Part shown: piece after piece, positions 34,446 to 42,164 of the stretch
Position numbering within the stretch: position 1 is the stretch's first letter
How the letters are laid out: the number at the start of each line of letters is the position of its first letter
Assembly: GCF_006346315.1 (NCBI RefSeq)
Contig: NZ_VDMR01000001.1
Span: 1 to 64,000 of the forward strand
Length of the DNA: 64,000 nucleotides
DNA from: Nocardioides litoris
GTDB taxonomy: Bacteria > Actinomycetota > Actinomycetes > Propionibacteriales > Nocardioidaceae
Reading direction: 5' to 3'
The notes under the pieces: model-generated
The model's input: the letters and a program-made list of their open reading frames with translations, nothing else
Told to the model about the DNA's origin: nothing
The model's database searches: none
Made by a program: the position numbers and the translations under genes

Positions 34446-34715
34446 ATGAGCACGCGCTACCAGGGCACGGTCGGCGGTCACCAGGTCGAGCTCGAGTTCG
34501 ACCGGACCAAGGTCTTCGTCAACGAGGCCCGGCTGCGGGTCGACGGCCAGGAGGTCGACCGCGGCTCGATGGTCTACGGCGACAAGACGCTGCGCACGAC
34601 GCTGGCCGACGGCACCGAGCTCGAGGCCGTCGTGCACTCCGGCATGGTGGGCGAGCCCAGCCGCCCCCAGGTCCGCACCGCCGAGGGCAGCTGGACCGAC
34701 CTCACCGAGGTCTGA
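34446..34715 (+). CDS. Small hypothetical protein divergent from TetR
   Basis: An 89-residue, probably all-beta soluble protein (YQGTVGGHQVELEFDRTKVF, VYGDKTLRTTL, LEAVVHSGM) with no recognised motif, signal or membrane span. It starts with ATG after GAAGGGAG and shares the palindromic promoter with the TetR gene, so it is the likeliest target of that regulator. Its last 14 bases overlap the 3' end of the convergent MmyB-like regulator. The function is unknown. Confidence 0.68.
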   Translation: MSTRYQGTVGGHQVELEFDRTKVFVNEARLRVDGQEVDRGSMVYGDKTLRTTLADGTELEAVVHSGMVGEPSRPQVRTAEGSWTDLTEV

Positions 34716-35556
34716 GCTCCACGGCGCACTCGGCGCTCCAGGCGGCGAGCAGCGGCATCGCCCGGGCGGTGGGGGAGTCGGGCTCGACGGTGTAGACGAC
34801 CAGCCGCTGCTCCGGGTCGTGCGGCCCGACCAGCGCCTCGATGGCGAAGGACAGCGGGCCTGTCACCGGGTGCACGACCCGCTTGGCCACGGAGGTCCGG
34901 TCGGTGACGCCGTGGTCGTCCCACCACCGGGCCACGTCGGGGTCGGCCGCCCGCAGCTCCGCGACCAGGTCGGCCAGCCGCCGGTCGTCGGGGTGGCGAC
35001 CGACCTCGTAGCGCAGTGCCCCGACCGCGGCGGCGGCGAAGTCGGCCCACGTCGCGATGCGCTCGCGCGCCCGCGGGTCACGCAGCAGCCAGCGCGCGAA
35101 CACCGTGCCCGGCTGGACCTCCGCCCCCACCACGGCCGGCAGCAGGGCGTTGACCGCGAGCACCTCAGAGCGCCGTCCGAGCACGAGCGCCGGCACGTGG
35201 TCGAGCGTCGCGAGCACCCGCAGCAGCCCGGGGTCGGGCCGCTGCGGCGCCTCCCAGGTCGTCGTACGACGACGGGCGGGCGCCGCGAGGTCGCGCAGGT
35301 GCCGGGTCTCGACCTCGTCGAGGCGCAGCGCCCGGGCCAGGGCCTCGACCACCTCGTCGGTGACCGTGTGCTGGCGGCCCTGCTCGAGCCGGCTGTAGTG
35401 GTCGGCGCTGAGCCCGGCCAACCACGCCAGCTCCTCCTTGCGCAACCCCGGCACCCGCCGTGGACCGGGGAAGGCGTCGATGCCGGCCTGCGCCGGCGTC
35501 AGCCGGTCGCGCCGCGACCGCAGGAACGCCCCCAGGGCGGAGCGGTCGGCGGGCAC
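34702..35556 (-). CDS. XRE/MmyB-like transcriptional regulator
   Basis: A 284-residue regulator of the helix-turn-helix plus MmyB-like ligand-binding class. The DNA-binding part has FLRSRRDRLTPAQAGI, VPGLRKEELAWLAGLS and YSRLEQGRQHTVTDEVVEAL. The C-terminal PAS-like domain contains LGRRSEVLAVNALLPAVVG, RDPRARERIATWADFA and DPEQRLVVYTVEPDSPT. These proteins bind a small hydrophobic ligand and usually control a divergent oxidoreductase gene. Here an SDR gene begins 101 bases away on the other strand, which is the standard arrangement. Confidence 0.9.
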   Translation of the reverse strand: MPADRSALGAFLRSRRDRLTPAQAGIDAFPGPRRVPGLRKEELAWLAGLSADHYSRLEQGRQHTVTDEVVEALARALRLDEVETRHLRDLAAPARRRTTTWEAPQRPDPGLLRVLATLDHVPALVLGRRSEVLAVNALLPAVVGAEVQPGTVFARWLLRDPRARERIATWADFAAAAVGALRYEVGRHPDDRRLADLVAELRAADPDVARWWDDHGVTDRTSVAKRVVHPVTGPLSFAIEALVGPHDPEQRLVVYTVEPDSPTARAMPLLAAWSAECAVELRPR

Positions 35557-35568
35557 CGGCCCAGCGTA

Positions 35569-35583
35569 CGGACGCCGCGTCCG
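35569..35583. promoter_or_regulatory. Candidate operator between regulator and SDR
   Basis: CGGACG-CCG-CGTCCG is a short perfect inverted repeat 12 bases upstream of the regulator ATG, in the 101-base divergent promoter. Its position suits binding by the MmyB-like protein, but short GC palindromes are frequent in this DNA. Confidence 0.35.
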
Positions 35584-35657
35584 GCCGACCTGGTCACGCC
35601 GTGCCTCGGTTGCCCTCGCCCTGGTGCGACGCCCGGCCGGCCGGTGGACTCGGAGAC

Positions 35658-36428
35658 ATGAGCACCCAGTCCTCCTCCCTCGCCGGCCGCACCGCCGTCG
35701 TCACCGGCTCCACCAGCGGCATCGGCGCCGCCACCGCGCACGCCCTGGCCGCCCGCGGCGCCCGCGTCGTCGTCACGGGCCGCGACGCCGCCCGCGGGGC
35801 CGAGGTCGTCGCGTCCGTCGGCACCCCGGCCTCGGGCGGCTCCGCGGTGTTCGTGCCCGGTGACCTGACCGCCGCGCCCGACAGCCTCCGCGCCCTGGCC
35901 GCCGCCTGGACCGACGCCCTCGACGGCCGGGTCGACGTGCTCGTCCACAACGCCGCCCTGTGCCCAGCGGTCGACACCGTCTCGCTCACCGACGCCGACC
36001 TCGAGTCGACCTTCGCGGTCAACGTCCGCGCGCCGCACGTGCTCACCGCCGCCCTTGCTCCCGCCATGGCCGAGAGCGGGAGCGGGGCGATCGTGGTCGT
36101 CGGGTCGTGGATGGCCGGCCTCGGCCACGCCATCGTCGGGTTCTACGCCGCCACCAAGGCCGCCGAGGCGCAGCTGGCCCGCAGCTGGGCGGCCGAGTAC
36201 GGCCCGCGCGGCGTCCGCGTCAACACCGTCGCCCCGGGCGCGACCCGCACCCCGATCAACGCCGACGCCGACGCCGTGGTCGCCCAGATGACCGCCGGCA
36301 CCCCCGCCGGCCGGCCCGGCACGCCCGAGGAGGTCGCCGCGGCGATCGCGTGGGTCGTCTCCGACGAGGCGGCGTACGTGCACGGCGCGCTCATCCCCGT
36401 CGACGGTGGCATCACCGCGACCCGCTGA
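35658..36428 (+). CDS. Short-chain dehydrogenase/reductase
   Basis: A 256-residue classical SDR. It has the cofactor motif TGSTSGIGAATA, VTGRD after the second strand (Arg suggests NADPH preference), LVHNAAL, the active site YAATKAA and the C-terminal VDGGITATR. Substrate unknown. It is divergent from the MmyB-like regulator, which very likely controls it. The ATG at 35658 follows CGGAG. The 3' end overlaps the convergent membrane protein gene by 17 bases. Confidence 0.9.
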   Translation: MSTQSSSLAGRTAVVTGSTSGIGAATAHALAARGARVVVTGRDAARGAEVVASVGTPASGGSAVFVPGDLTAAPDSLRALAAAWTDALDGRVDVLVHNAALCPAVDTVSLTDADLESTFAVNVRAPHVLTAALAPAMAESGSGAIVVVGSWMAGLGHAIVGFYAATKAAEAQLARSWAAEYGPRGVRVNTVAPGATRTPINADADAVVAQMTAGTPAGRPGTPEEVAAAIAWVVSDEAAYVHGALIPVDGGITATR

Positions 36429-36945
36429 CCGGTCCCGCCGCCCCGCTGCTCCTCCCCGCCAGCATCCCCGCCGCCCCGGCGGCCAGCAGCACGAACCCCG
36501 CCGCCACGGCCGCGGCGCCCGGCGCGTCGTCGTACGCCGGGGAGAGGGCGAGCCCGAGCACGCCGACGACGGCCAGCACGACGCCGAGCCGGGTGAAGAG
36601 CGGTTGGGAGAAGGCGCGGGCGAAGGGCAGGAAGTGCAGGCCGACCGCGACCACGACCCAGGCCCGCACGAGCCCGGCGTGACCGGAGGCGTCGAGCACG
36701 CGCGCGCCGGCGAAGATCGCCAGGACCATCAGGACGACGCTCCAGCCGTACAGCCGGACGCCGCGCCGGTCGGGCGGGGGTGGCGGGTCGCTCGGCAGCA
36801 GCGCCACGCAGGCCACGACCGCCAGGGCGGCGACGACGCCGAGCACGCGCCACAGCCACGCGGCGGGCAGCTCGCCCGCGCTCAGCAGCACGAAGGCCAG
36901 GCCCCCGACCGCACCGACGAGGCTCCCGAGCCGGCGTCCGTCCAT
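36412..36945 (-). CDS. Small integral membrane protein
   Basis: A 177-residue protein with about six predicted membrane helices (for example LVGAVGGLAFVLLSAG, VVAALAVVACVALL, LGVVLAVVGVLGLAL, AGFVLLAAGAAGML). A Pro-rich loop SDPPPPPDRRGVRLYGW separates the second and third helices. No family I can name with confidence. It lies between the convergent SDR gene and the CapA-M15 lipoprotein gene, 49 bases downstream of the latter on the same strand. Confidence 0.7.
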   Translation of the reverse strand: MDGRRLGSLVGAVGGLAFVLLSAGELPAAWLWRVLGVVAALAVVACVALLPSDPPPPPDRRGVRLYGWSVVLMVLAIFAGARVLDASGHAGLVRAWVVVAVGLHFLPFARAFSQPLFTRLGVVLAVVGVLGLALSPAYDDAPGAAAVAAGFVLLAAGAAGMLAGRSSGAAGPVSGSR

Positions 36946-36994
36946 CGTGCGATCCCACCACGGGAGCGCCCGTCCGGCGCGTCCCCCGCACGGG

Positions 36995-38803
36995 TCAGTC
37001 GACGTAGAAGTGCTGGTAGTCCGCGTCGGTCCACACGCCGCCCCACGACCAGCCGGCCCGCTCGAACGCGCGGACCACGGGTCCGGCCGTCACCACGCCC
37101 CGACCCGGCCGGGCGCCGGCGGAGCGGTCGACGTCGGCGAAGGACCGGCCGGCCGGCGGGAGCACCTGGTCGCCGAGGAGGTAGGGGTTCTGCACCGGGT
37201 TGAGGTCGATGGCCCGGCCGTAGGCGTGGTCGGAGAGCGACGAGGAGCCCTCGACCGTGCGGCAGTTGTAGCCGGAGGAGTTGTTGGCGGCCATCGAGCG
37301 GTCGTCGTCGCCGCCGTAGGCATCGACCAGCACCATCCGCTCGATGGGGAAGCGCGCGCGGTAGAGGTCGGCGAAGACCCGCACGGCCTGCCGCGCGACG
37401 CCGGCGGCGACCACGATGCGGCCGGTGCGGGCCTGCCCGTCGAACCCGACGTGGCTGACGGTCAGGTGCCGCAGGTCGCGCAACGGCACCGGGCACCGGG
37501 CGGGGTCGTGGCTGCTGCCCACCATCAGGTCGCGCAGGTAGGGACCGATCCGTCGCACCTGGGAGCGGAACGGCGGCAGGGCGGGCTGGGTGGGCTCGAC
37601 CGGTGCCGGCGCCGGCGCGGGCCCGCCGTCGGGGGAGGCCGCCGGGGCGAGCGCCGCCAGCCCGGTGCCGGCGCGCAGGCCGCGCCACTCGCGCACGGCG
37701 GCGGCGGCCTGGGCGCCGCCGAGCGGACGAGGCGCACCGCCGTCGGGCGGGATGCGGCCGGGCACGAACGAGTCGCGCACGACCGTGCCGTCGGTGACGG
37801 TCAGGCGCAGGACGCCGGTCTCGGCCTGGCGGCCGTGGTACCAGTAGAAGTTGCCCAGGCCGTAGGAGACGTAGGTGGCGCCGAGCATCCCGGCGCCCTG
37901 GAGCACGTGGGAGTGCGTGCCGACGACGACGTCCGCCCCGGCGGCGGCGAGGTCGCGGGCGAGGATGCGCTGGCCCTGGGTCACCCGGGACGTGCCCTCC
38001 TCGCCCCAGTGCAGGTAGACGACGGTGAGGTCGTCGACCTCGGCCGAGGCGCGGACGGCGTTGAGGAGCTGCGTGGTCCACCGGCCGCGTGCGGCCGCGA
38101 TGCCGGGCCCGGTGCCGGTGCGCGCGGCCCACACCGGCGAGCGGCTCTCGGCGGGGGAGGAGTCGGCGGCCAGGACGGCCACGTCGGTGCCGTCGATCGT
38201 CGTGCGGTGGGGGGCGAAGGCCTGCTCGGCGTCGAGGCCGGCGCCCACGACTGCGACCCGGGACCGCTCGGCGGCCGCGAGCCCCTGCTGGAGGCCGTCG
38301 ACCCCCATGTCGCCGGCGTGGTTGTTGGCCATCGACACCACGTCGACGCCGGAGCGCGCGAGCAGGCTGAGGGTCGCGGGCGGGGTGCGGAACCAGTAGC
38401 GGCTGCCCGGGTCCTCCAGCTCCTTGGTCGTCGGCCGTCCGGGCAGCGACAGGGCGCTCTCGAGGTTGACCACGGCGAGGTCGGCGCCGCGGAGCGTGCG
38501 CGACATCGGGCCGAGCGTCGAGCCGGAGCGCCGCGGCTCGCGGTCCTGGGCACCCTCGAAGTGCACGTCGCCGGCGAACGCCAGCTCCACCGTCGACCCG
38601 GGCGGCGGCCCGCCGCGGTCGGTCGGCAGGGGCACGGTGCCCCCGGGAACCGACGCCTGCCCGGAGCCGGACCCGGAGCCGCCTGCCGCCGGCGCCGCCT
38701 GCGACTCGCACCCGGCGGTCGCCAGCCCGGTCAGGCCGGCCAGGACGAGCGCGGCCGCGCGGCGGCGTACGACGGGAGGTCGTCGCGCGGCGGCCCGGGG
38801 CAT
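36995..38803 (-). CDS. CapA-like domain fused to M15 peptidase, lipoprotein
   Basis: A 602-residue exported protein. The N-terminus is a lipoprotein signal with lipobox LATAGC near residue 31. Residues of about 70-330 are a CapA/PgsA-type metallophosphatase-like domain: ELAFAGDVHFEG, LAVVNLESALS, SMANNHAGDMG, LHWGEE and VVGTHSHVLQG. After a Pro/Ala linker, residues from about 480 form an M15-type D-Ala-D-Ala carboxypeptidase/L,D-type fold: SSLSDHAYGRAIDLNP gives the zinc His and Asp and WTDADYQHFYVD gives the last His. CapA proteins help make or release poly-gamma-glutamate-like polymers, while M15 enzymes cut peptidoglycan stem peptides. The combination suggests a cell-surface role. Confidence 0.85.
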   Translation of the reverse strand: MPRAAARRPPVVRRRAAALVLAGLTGLATAGCESQAAPAAGGSGSGSGQASVPGGTVPLPTDRGGPPPGSTVELAFAGDVHFEGAQDREPRRSGSTLGPMSRTLRGADLAVVNLESALSLPGRPTTKELEDPGSRYWFRTPPATLSLLARSGVDVVSMANNHAGDMGVDGLQQGLAAAERSRVAVVGAGLDAEQAFAPHRTTIDGTDVAVLAADSSPAESRSPVWAARTGTGPGIAAARGRWTTQLLNAVRASAEVDDLTVVYLHWGEEGTSRVTQGQRILARDLAAAGADVVVGTHSHVLQGAGMLGATYVSYGLGNFYWYHGRQAETGVLRLTVTDGTVVRDSFVPGRIPPDGGAPRPLGGAQAAAAVREWRGLRAGTGLAALAPAASPDGGPAPAPAPVEPTQPALPPFRSQVRRIGPYLRDLMVGSSHDPARCPVPLRDLRHLTVSHVGFDGQARTGRIVVAAGVARQAVRVFADLYRARFPIERMVLVDAYGGDDDRSMAANNSSGYNCRTVEGSSSLSDHAYGRAIDLNPVQNPYLLGDQVLPPAGRSFADVDRSAGARPGRGVVTAGPVVRAFERAGWSWGGVWTDADYQHFYVD

Positions 38804-38854
38804 GCCTCGAGTGTGCGTGAGCGGTGGGAGCCCCAGGTCACCCCGACGGCGTCC

Positions 38855-39607
38855 CTAGTCACCGCTCTCATCCGCCACCACGTACGGCGTCCGGCCGAGC
38901 AGCCGGGTGACGACGACGCCGCACACCACCATGGCCAAGGCCACCCCGGCCAGCACCACCAGCTGGAACCGCGCCGCCTCGACCGGGCTCGCGCCCCCGA
39001 ACAGGGCACCCACGAACGCCCCGGGCAGCGTGACGAGACCGGTCGAGCGGGCCTGGTCGAGGTTGGGCAGCAGCGCCTCCCGCACCGCCTCGCGGCCGAT
39101 CTCGCGGTGGGCCACCGCCGGCGTCGCCCCGAGGGCCAGCCAGCCCTCGACCTCGTCGCGGCGCCGGCGCACGGAGCGCAGGAAGGTGCGGCCCGACAGC
39201 GTGGCCGCGCTCATGGCGTTGCCGATGACGATGCCGGCCACCGCGACGACGTACCGCGCGTCGAGCTCGACCAGGCGCAGCGCCAGCACCAGGCCGAGCG
39301 CCACGGCCGCACCGGAGACGACCCCGGCCACCGCGGCCCGGCGACCGTGCCACAGCTCGCGCAGACGCCCCGCCGCGGTCAGCGACGCCGTCGAGGCCAT
39401 CAGCAGCAGGAACAGCACCACCGTGCCCTCGCGGGCCAGCACGCCCTGCAGGAGCAGCGCGACCACGCCGAGCTGCACCGTGGCGCGCAGGATCGAGGTG
39501 ACCGGCACCCACCCCAGCCCGACCCGCGCCCACCGGGCCACCACGACGGTCGTGGCCACCACGACGGCCAGGCCGAGGCCGAACGTCGTCAGGTCGGCCG
39601 CGGACAC
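38855..39607 (-). CDS. FetB/UPF0014-type ABC permease
   Basis: A 250-residue membrane protein with about seven helices. LGWVPVTSILRATVQLGVVA, AGIVIGNAMSAATLSG and LGATPAVAHREIGREAVREALLPNLDQARSTGLVTLPGAF segments match the FetB family (the last is conserved across UPF0014). FetA-FetB exports iron and protects against oxidative stress in E. coli. The ATPase FetA is not adjacent here, so the partner is elsewhere or absent. The GTG start at 39607 is chosen for the MSAADL N-terminus. Confidence 0.82.
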   Translation of the reverse strand: MSAADLTTFGLGLAVVVATTVVVARWARVGLGWVPVTSILRATVQLGVVALLLQGVLAREGTVVLFLLLMASTASLTAAGRLRELWHGRRAAVAGVVSGAAVALGLVLALRLVELDARYVVAVAGIVIGNAMSAATLSGRTFLRSVRRRRDEVEGWLALGATPAVAHREIGREAVREALLPNLDQARSTGLVTLPGAFVGALFGGASPVEAARFQLVVLAGVALAMVVCGVVVTRLLGRTPYVVADESGD

Positions 39608-39649
39608 CTCGGAACGCTACTGCGGGACGGCGGGCCGGGCCCAACGACA

Positions 39650-39711
39650 CCGCAAGGGTGCCGCAAGGGTGCCGCAAGACACGGCTCCGGGCCGCGCCCG
39701 CGGGCTACAGT
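39650..39711 (+). promoter_or_regulatory. Promoter with three 11-base CAAG repeats (EPS set, site 1)
   Basis: CCGCAAGGGTG at 39650-39660 and 39661-39671, then CCGCAAGACAC at 39672-39682, an exact 11-base period. TACAGT at 39706-39711 is a candidate -10, 23 bases after the repeats and 33 bases before the GNAT start. Two other polysaccharide promoters, at 52437-52485 and 55918-56000, have the same arrangement. Confidence 0.6.
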
Positions 39712-39744
39712 CGGGCGTCCCCACACCGACCGGCCGGAGCGAGC

Positions 39745-40902
39745 ATGACCACCGCCCTCCACGTCGCCGTCGGTGACGGCCCCCGGCTCCTCGCGGGCCC
39801 GGCGGCGATCGACGGGGTGGTCGAGGCGTGGCGCGACCTGGCCGCCCGGGCCCCGCGTCCCAACCCCTTCAACGGACCCGACCTGCTCCGGCCGGCGCTG
39901 CGCCACCTCCCCGACGGCGACCGGGTCCGGCTCCTGGTGGTGCCCGACCCCCACGAGGCGGGTGCGCTCGGCCTCGTGCTGCCGGTGCTGCCTCGGGTGC
40001 GCCACCGGCGCCTCCCGCGCCGGGCCGCCGTCGGGTGGCAGCACACCCACCACTTCCTCGGCACCCCGCTGCTCGCGCCCGGCTTCGGGGTGTCCCCGTG
40101 GCGGGCCGCCCTCGCTGGCCTCGAGCGCGACCTCGACGACACCTGGCTGCTGCTCGGCGACCTCGACGAGACCGTCGCGACCGACGTCGAGCGGGCCGCC
40201 GCGGCCGACGGCCGGGCCACGGCCCGGCTCGCCGTCGGCGACCGACCGGTGACCGAGCGGCGCCCCACCGACGACTACCTGCAGCAGCGGCTCTCCGGCA
40301 GCCGCCGCAAGGAGCTCCGTCGGGTGCGGCGGCGCCTCGACGAGGCGCTCGGCGGCGGTCTCGAGGTCCTCGACCTGGTGCCCGAGCGTGGCGTCGACGA
40401 GGCACTGGCCACCTTCCTGCGCCTGGAGGCGGCCGGGTGGAAGGGCACCGACGGCGGCGCCGTCGCCCGGCACCCCGAGGAGGAGGCCTACTTCGTCGAG
40501 GCGTGCCGTGCCCTCGCCGCCCGCGGCGCGCTCCAGGTGCTCGCCCTGCAGGGGCGACGGCCCGAGCCCGCGGCGGTGGCGCTCGACGTGCGCGACGGCG
40601 ACACGCTCTTCACCGTCAAGACCGCCTTCGACGAGAGCCTCGCCGCCTGGTCGCCCGGCCTGCTGCTCTGGATGGAGGAGGTGCCGCGCTTCCACGCCAG
40701 TGGTGCCCGGCTGCTCGACACCTGCGCCGTGCCCGGCCACCCGATGGCGAGCCGCCTGCACGGCGACGCCCGGCCGCTCGTCACCCTCGCCGTCGCCCTG
40801 CGCCGCGGCGCCGGCGACCGGGCCGTCCGCTCCGCCCCCGCGCTCCTGCGCGCGCAGGAGCGGGCCCGCGACGTCGTACGCCGCCGCACCGAGACCCCCT
40901 GA
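39745..40902 (+). CDS. GNAT acyltransferase, BioF2/CelD-like
   Basis: A 385-residue protein with the double-GNAT layout of the CelD/FemAB-like group. The core is LSGSRRKELRRVRRRLDEAL, FLRLEAAGWKGTDGGAVA, YFVEACRALAARGALQVLAL and FDESLAAWSPGLLLWMEEVPR. In polysaccharide clusters such proteins acylate or aminoacylate sugar residues. It opens the EPS region, downstream of a CAAG-repeat promoter, and is followed 30 bases later by the cupin gene. The ATG at 39745 follows CCGGAGCGAGC. The acyl donor and acceptor cannot be inferred. Confidence 0.85.
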   Translation: MTTALHVAVGDGPRLLAGPAAIDGVVEAWRDLAARAPRPNPFNGPDLLRPALRHLPDGDRVRLLVVPDPHEAGALGLVLPVLPRVRHRRLPRRAAVGWQHTHHFLGTPLLAPGFGVSPWRAALAGLERDLDDTWLLLGDLDETVATDVERAAAADGRATARLAVGDRPVTERRPTDDYLQQRLSGSRRKELRRVRRRLDEALGGGLEVLDLVPERGVDEALATFLRLEAAGWKGTDGGAVARHPEEEAYFVEACRALAARGALQVLALQGRRPEPAAVALDVRDGDTLFTVKTAFDESLAAWSPGLLLWMEEVPRFHASGARLLDTCAVPGHPMASRLHGDARPLVTLAVALRRGAGDRAVRSAPALLRAQERARDVVRRRTETP

Positions 40903-40932
40903 CCCCACCACCGCCCGAGAGGAACACCCGCC

Positions 40933-41790
40933 ATGACCAGCCTGCTCAACCTCGACGCCGAGTCGACCGAGGCCCTGCGCCGCGCCGGCGCCACCGGCGA
41001 GCCGCAGGAGGTGCACCACGACCTGCGCTCCCACGAGCTGCTCACCCTCGAGGCGCTCGCCGACCTCGCCGTCTCGCTGCCGGCGGACAGCATCGAGCAC
41101 AACGTCGGGAAGCTCCCCGACGTCGTCGCCGACGGCAGGGCGCCCCAGCTCGAGGTCGGCCTGCACGACCTCATCACCGGCATCGAGACCAACGGCGCCT
41201 GGTGCGTGCTGAAGAACATCGAGCAGGACCCGCGCTACAGCGCGCTCCTCGACGCCTGCCTCGACGACATCGAGGACCTCGTCTCCGGGCCCGGTCAGGC
41301 CTACAACCGCGAGGGCTTCGTCTTCCTCTCCGCCCCCGGCTCGATGACGCCCTCCCACATCGACCCCGAGCACAACGTGCTGCTGCAGGTGCAGGGCCAG
41401 AAGACGATGCTCACCGGCAGCTGGGTCTCGCCCGAGGCCCGCGCCGTCGAGGCCGAGCGGCTCGTCACCGGCGGCCACCGCAACCTGTCCTTCGACCTCG
41501 ACGACCCGGTCGAGCACGTCCTCGAGCCCGGCGACGGCATCTACGTGCCGCCCTACACCCAGCACAAGGTCGTCAACGGGCCCGCGCTGTCGATCTCGCT
41601 GTCGGTGACGTGGCGCAGCCCCGCGCTGGCCGACGAGGTCAAGGTGCTGCGCGCCAACTCCTACCTGCGCCGCGCCCGGGTCACGCCGTCGGCCCCCGGC
41701 ACCCGCACCGGCGTCGACAAGGCCAAGGCCGGCGCGATGACCGCTGCCGAGAAGGCCAAGGCTGCCCTCAAGCGCGGCAAGCAGGGCTGA
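40933..41790 (+). CDS. JmjC-like cupin, probable Fe(II)/2-oxoglutarate oxygenase
   Basis: A 285-residue cupin. The metal-binding HxD lies in SHIDPEHNVLLQVQGQKTM near residue 142 and the distal His in PPYTQHKVVNG near 211; FVFLSAPGS precedes the first. This is the pattern of small JmjC/cupin-8 hydroxylases acting on proteins or small molecules. The C-terminus ends in a Lys/Ala-rich, histone H1-like tail (KAKAGAMTAAEKAKAALKRG). It lies 30 bases after the GNAT gene with CGAGAGGAAC as ribosome site, so the two are co-transcribed. Substrate unknown. Confidence 0.82.
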   Translation: MTSLLNLDAESTEALRRAGATGEPQEVHHDLRSHELLTLEALADLAVSLPADSIEHNVGKLPDVVADGRAPQLEVGLHDLITGIETNGAWCVLKNIEQDPRYSALLDACLDDIEDLVSGPGQAYNREGFVFLSAPGSMTPSHIDPEHNVLLQVQGQKTMLTGSWVSPEARAVEAERLVTGGHRNLSFDLDDPVEHVLEPGDGIYVPPYTQHKVVNGPALSISLSVTWRSPALADEVKVLRANSYLRRARVTPSAPGTRTGVDKAKAGAMTAAEKAKAALKRGKQG

Positions 41791-41827
41791 GCACGGCCGC
41801 GCCCGGCTCGACCCACGATTGCCGGAG

Positions 41828-42090
41828 TGGTCTCGAGACAGGCGCCAGGGCGCCTTCCTCGACCACTGTGTGGCCCGGCTCGCCCCATGACGACCGTGAG
41901 GCCGGGTCGACCCACGGTCACCGTGCGGCCCGGGTCGACCCACGGTGGTCGAGGAGGGACGGAGTCCGGTCTCGAGACCACCTGACCGCAGCGGCTCGTG
42001 TGGTCTCGAGACAGGCGCCAGGGCACCTTCCTCGACCACCGTGTGGCCCGGCTTGCCCGATGACGACCGTGAGGCCGGGTCGACCCACCG
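41828..42090. repeat. Pair of 90-base direct repeats carrying palindromic cores
   Basis: Two 90-base copies, 41828-41917 and 42001-42090, differ at about six positions. Each begins with a core TGGTCTCGAGAC-AGGCGCC-AG-GGCGCCT-TCCTCGACCAC (the second has GGCACCT), which folds into a hairpin, and continues with CGACCGTGAGGCCGGGTCGA. Between them, 41945-41981, lies a third, inverted, copy with a different stem (GGAC-GGA-GTCC) and the palindrome GGTCTCGAGACC. They fill the 375-base gap between two convergent genes, so they may serve as bidirectional terminators. Confidence 0.75.
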
Positions 42091-42164
42091 TGTGGCCCGG
42101 CTCGACCCGTGGTCACCGTGTGGCGCCACCGGGTGGCCGCCACCGCGGGGTGGCGGCGGCGGGG

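Noticed and set aside
33806..34453. TetR gene extended by 24 residues to 34453
   Set aside because: The extension would be translated from the palindromic operator and contains no conserved sequence; GTG at 34381 is preferred.
41828..42090. CRISPR-like array in the 41.8-42.1 kb repeats
   Set aside because: Only two 90-base copies plus an inverted variant, with no regular spacers and no cas genes; they fit a dispersed palindromic element.
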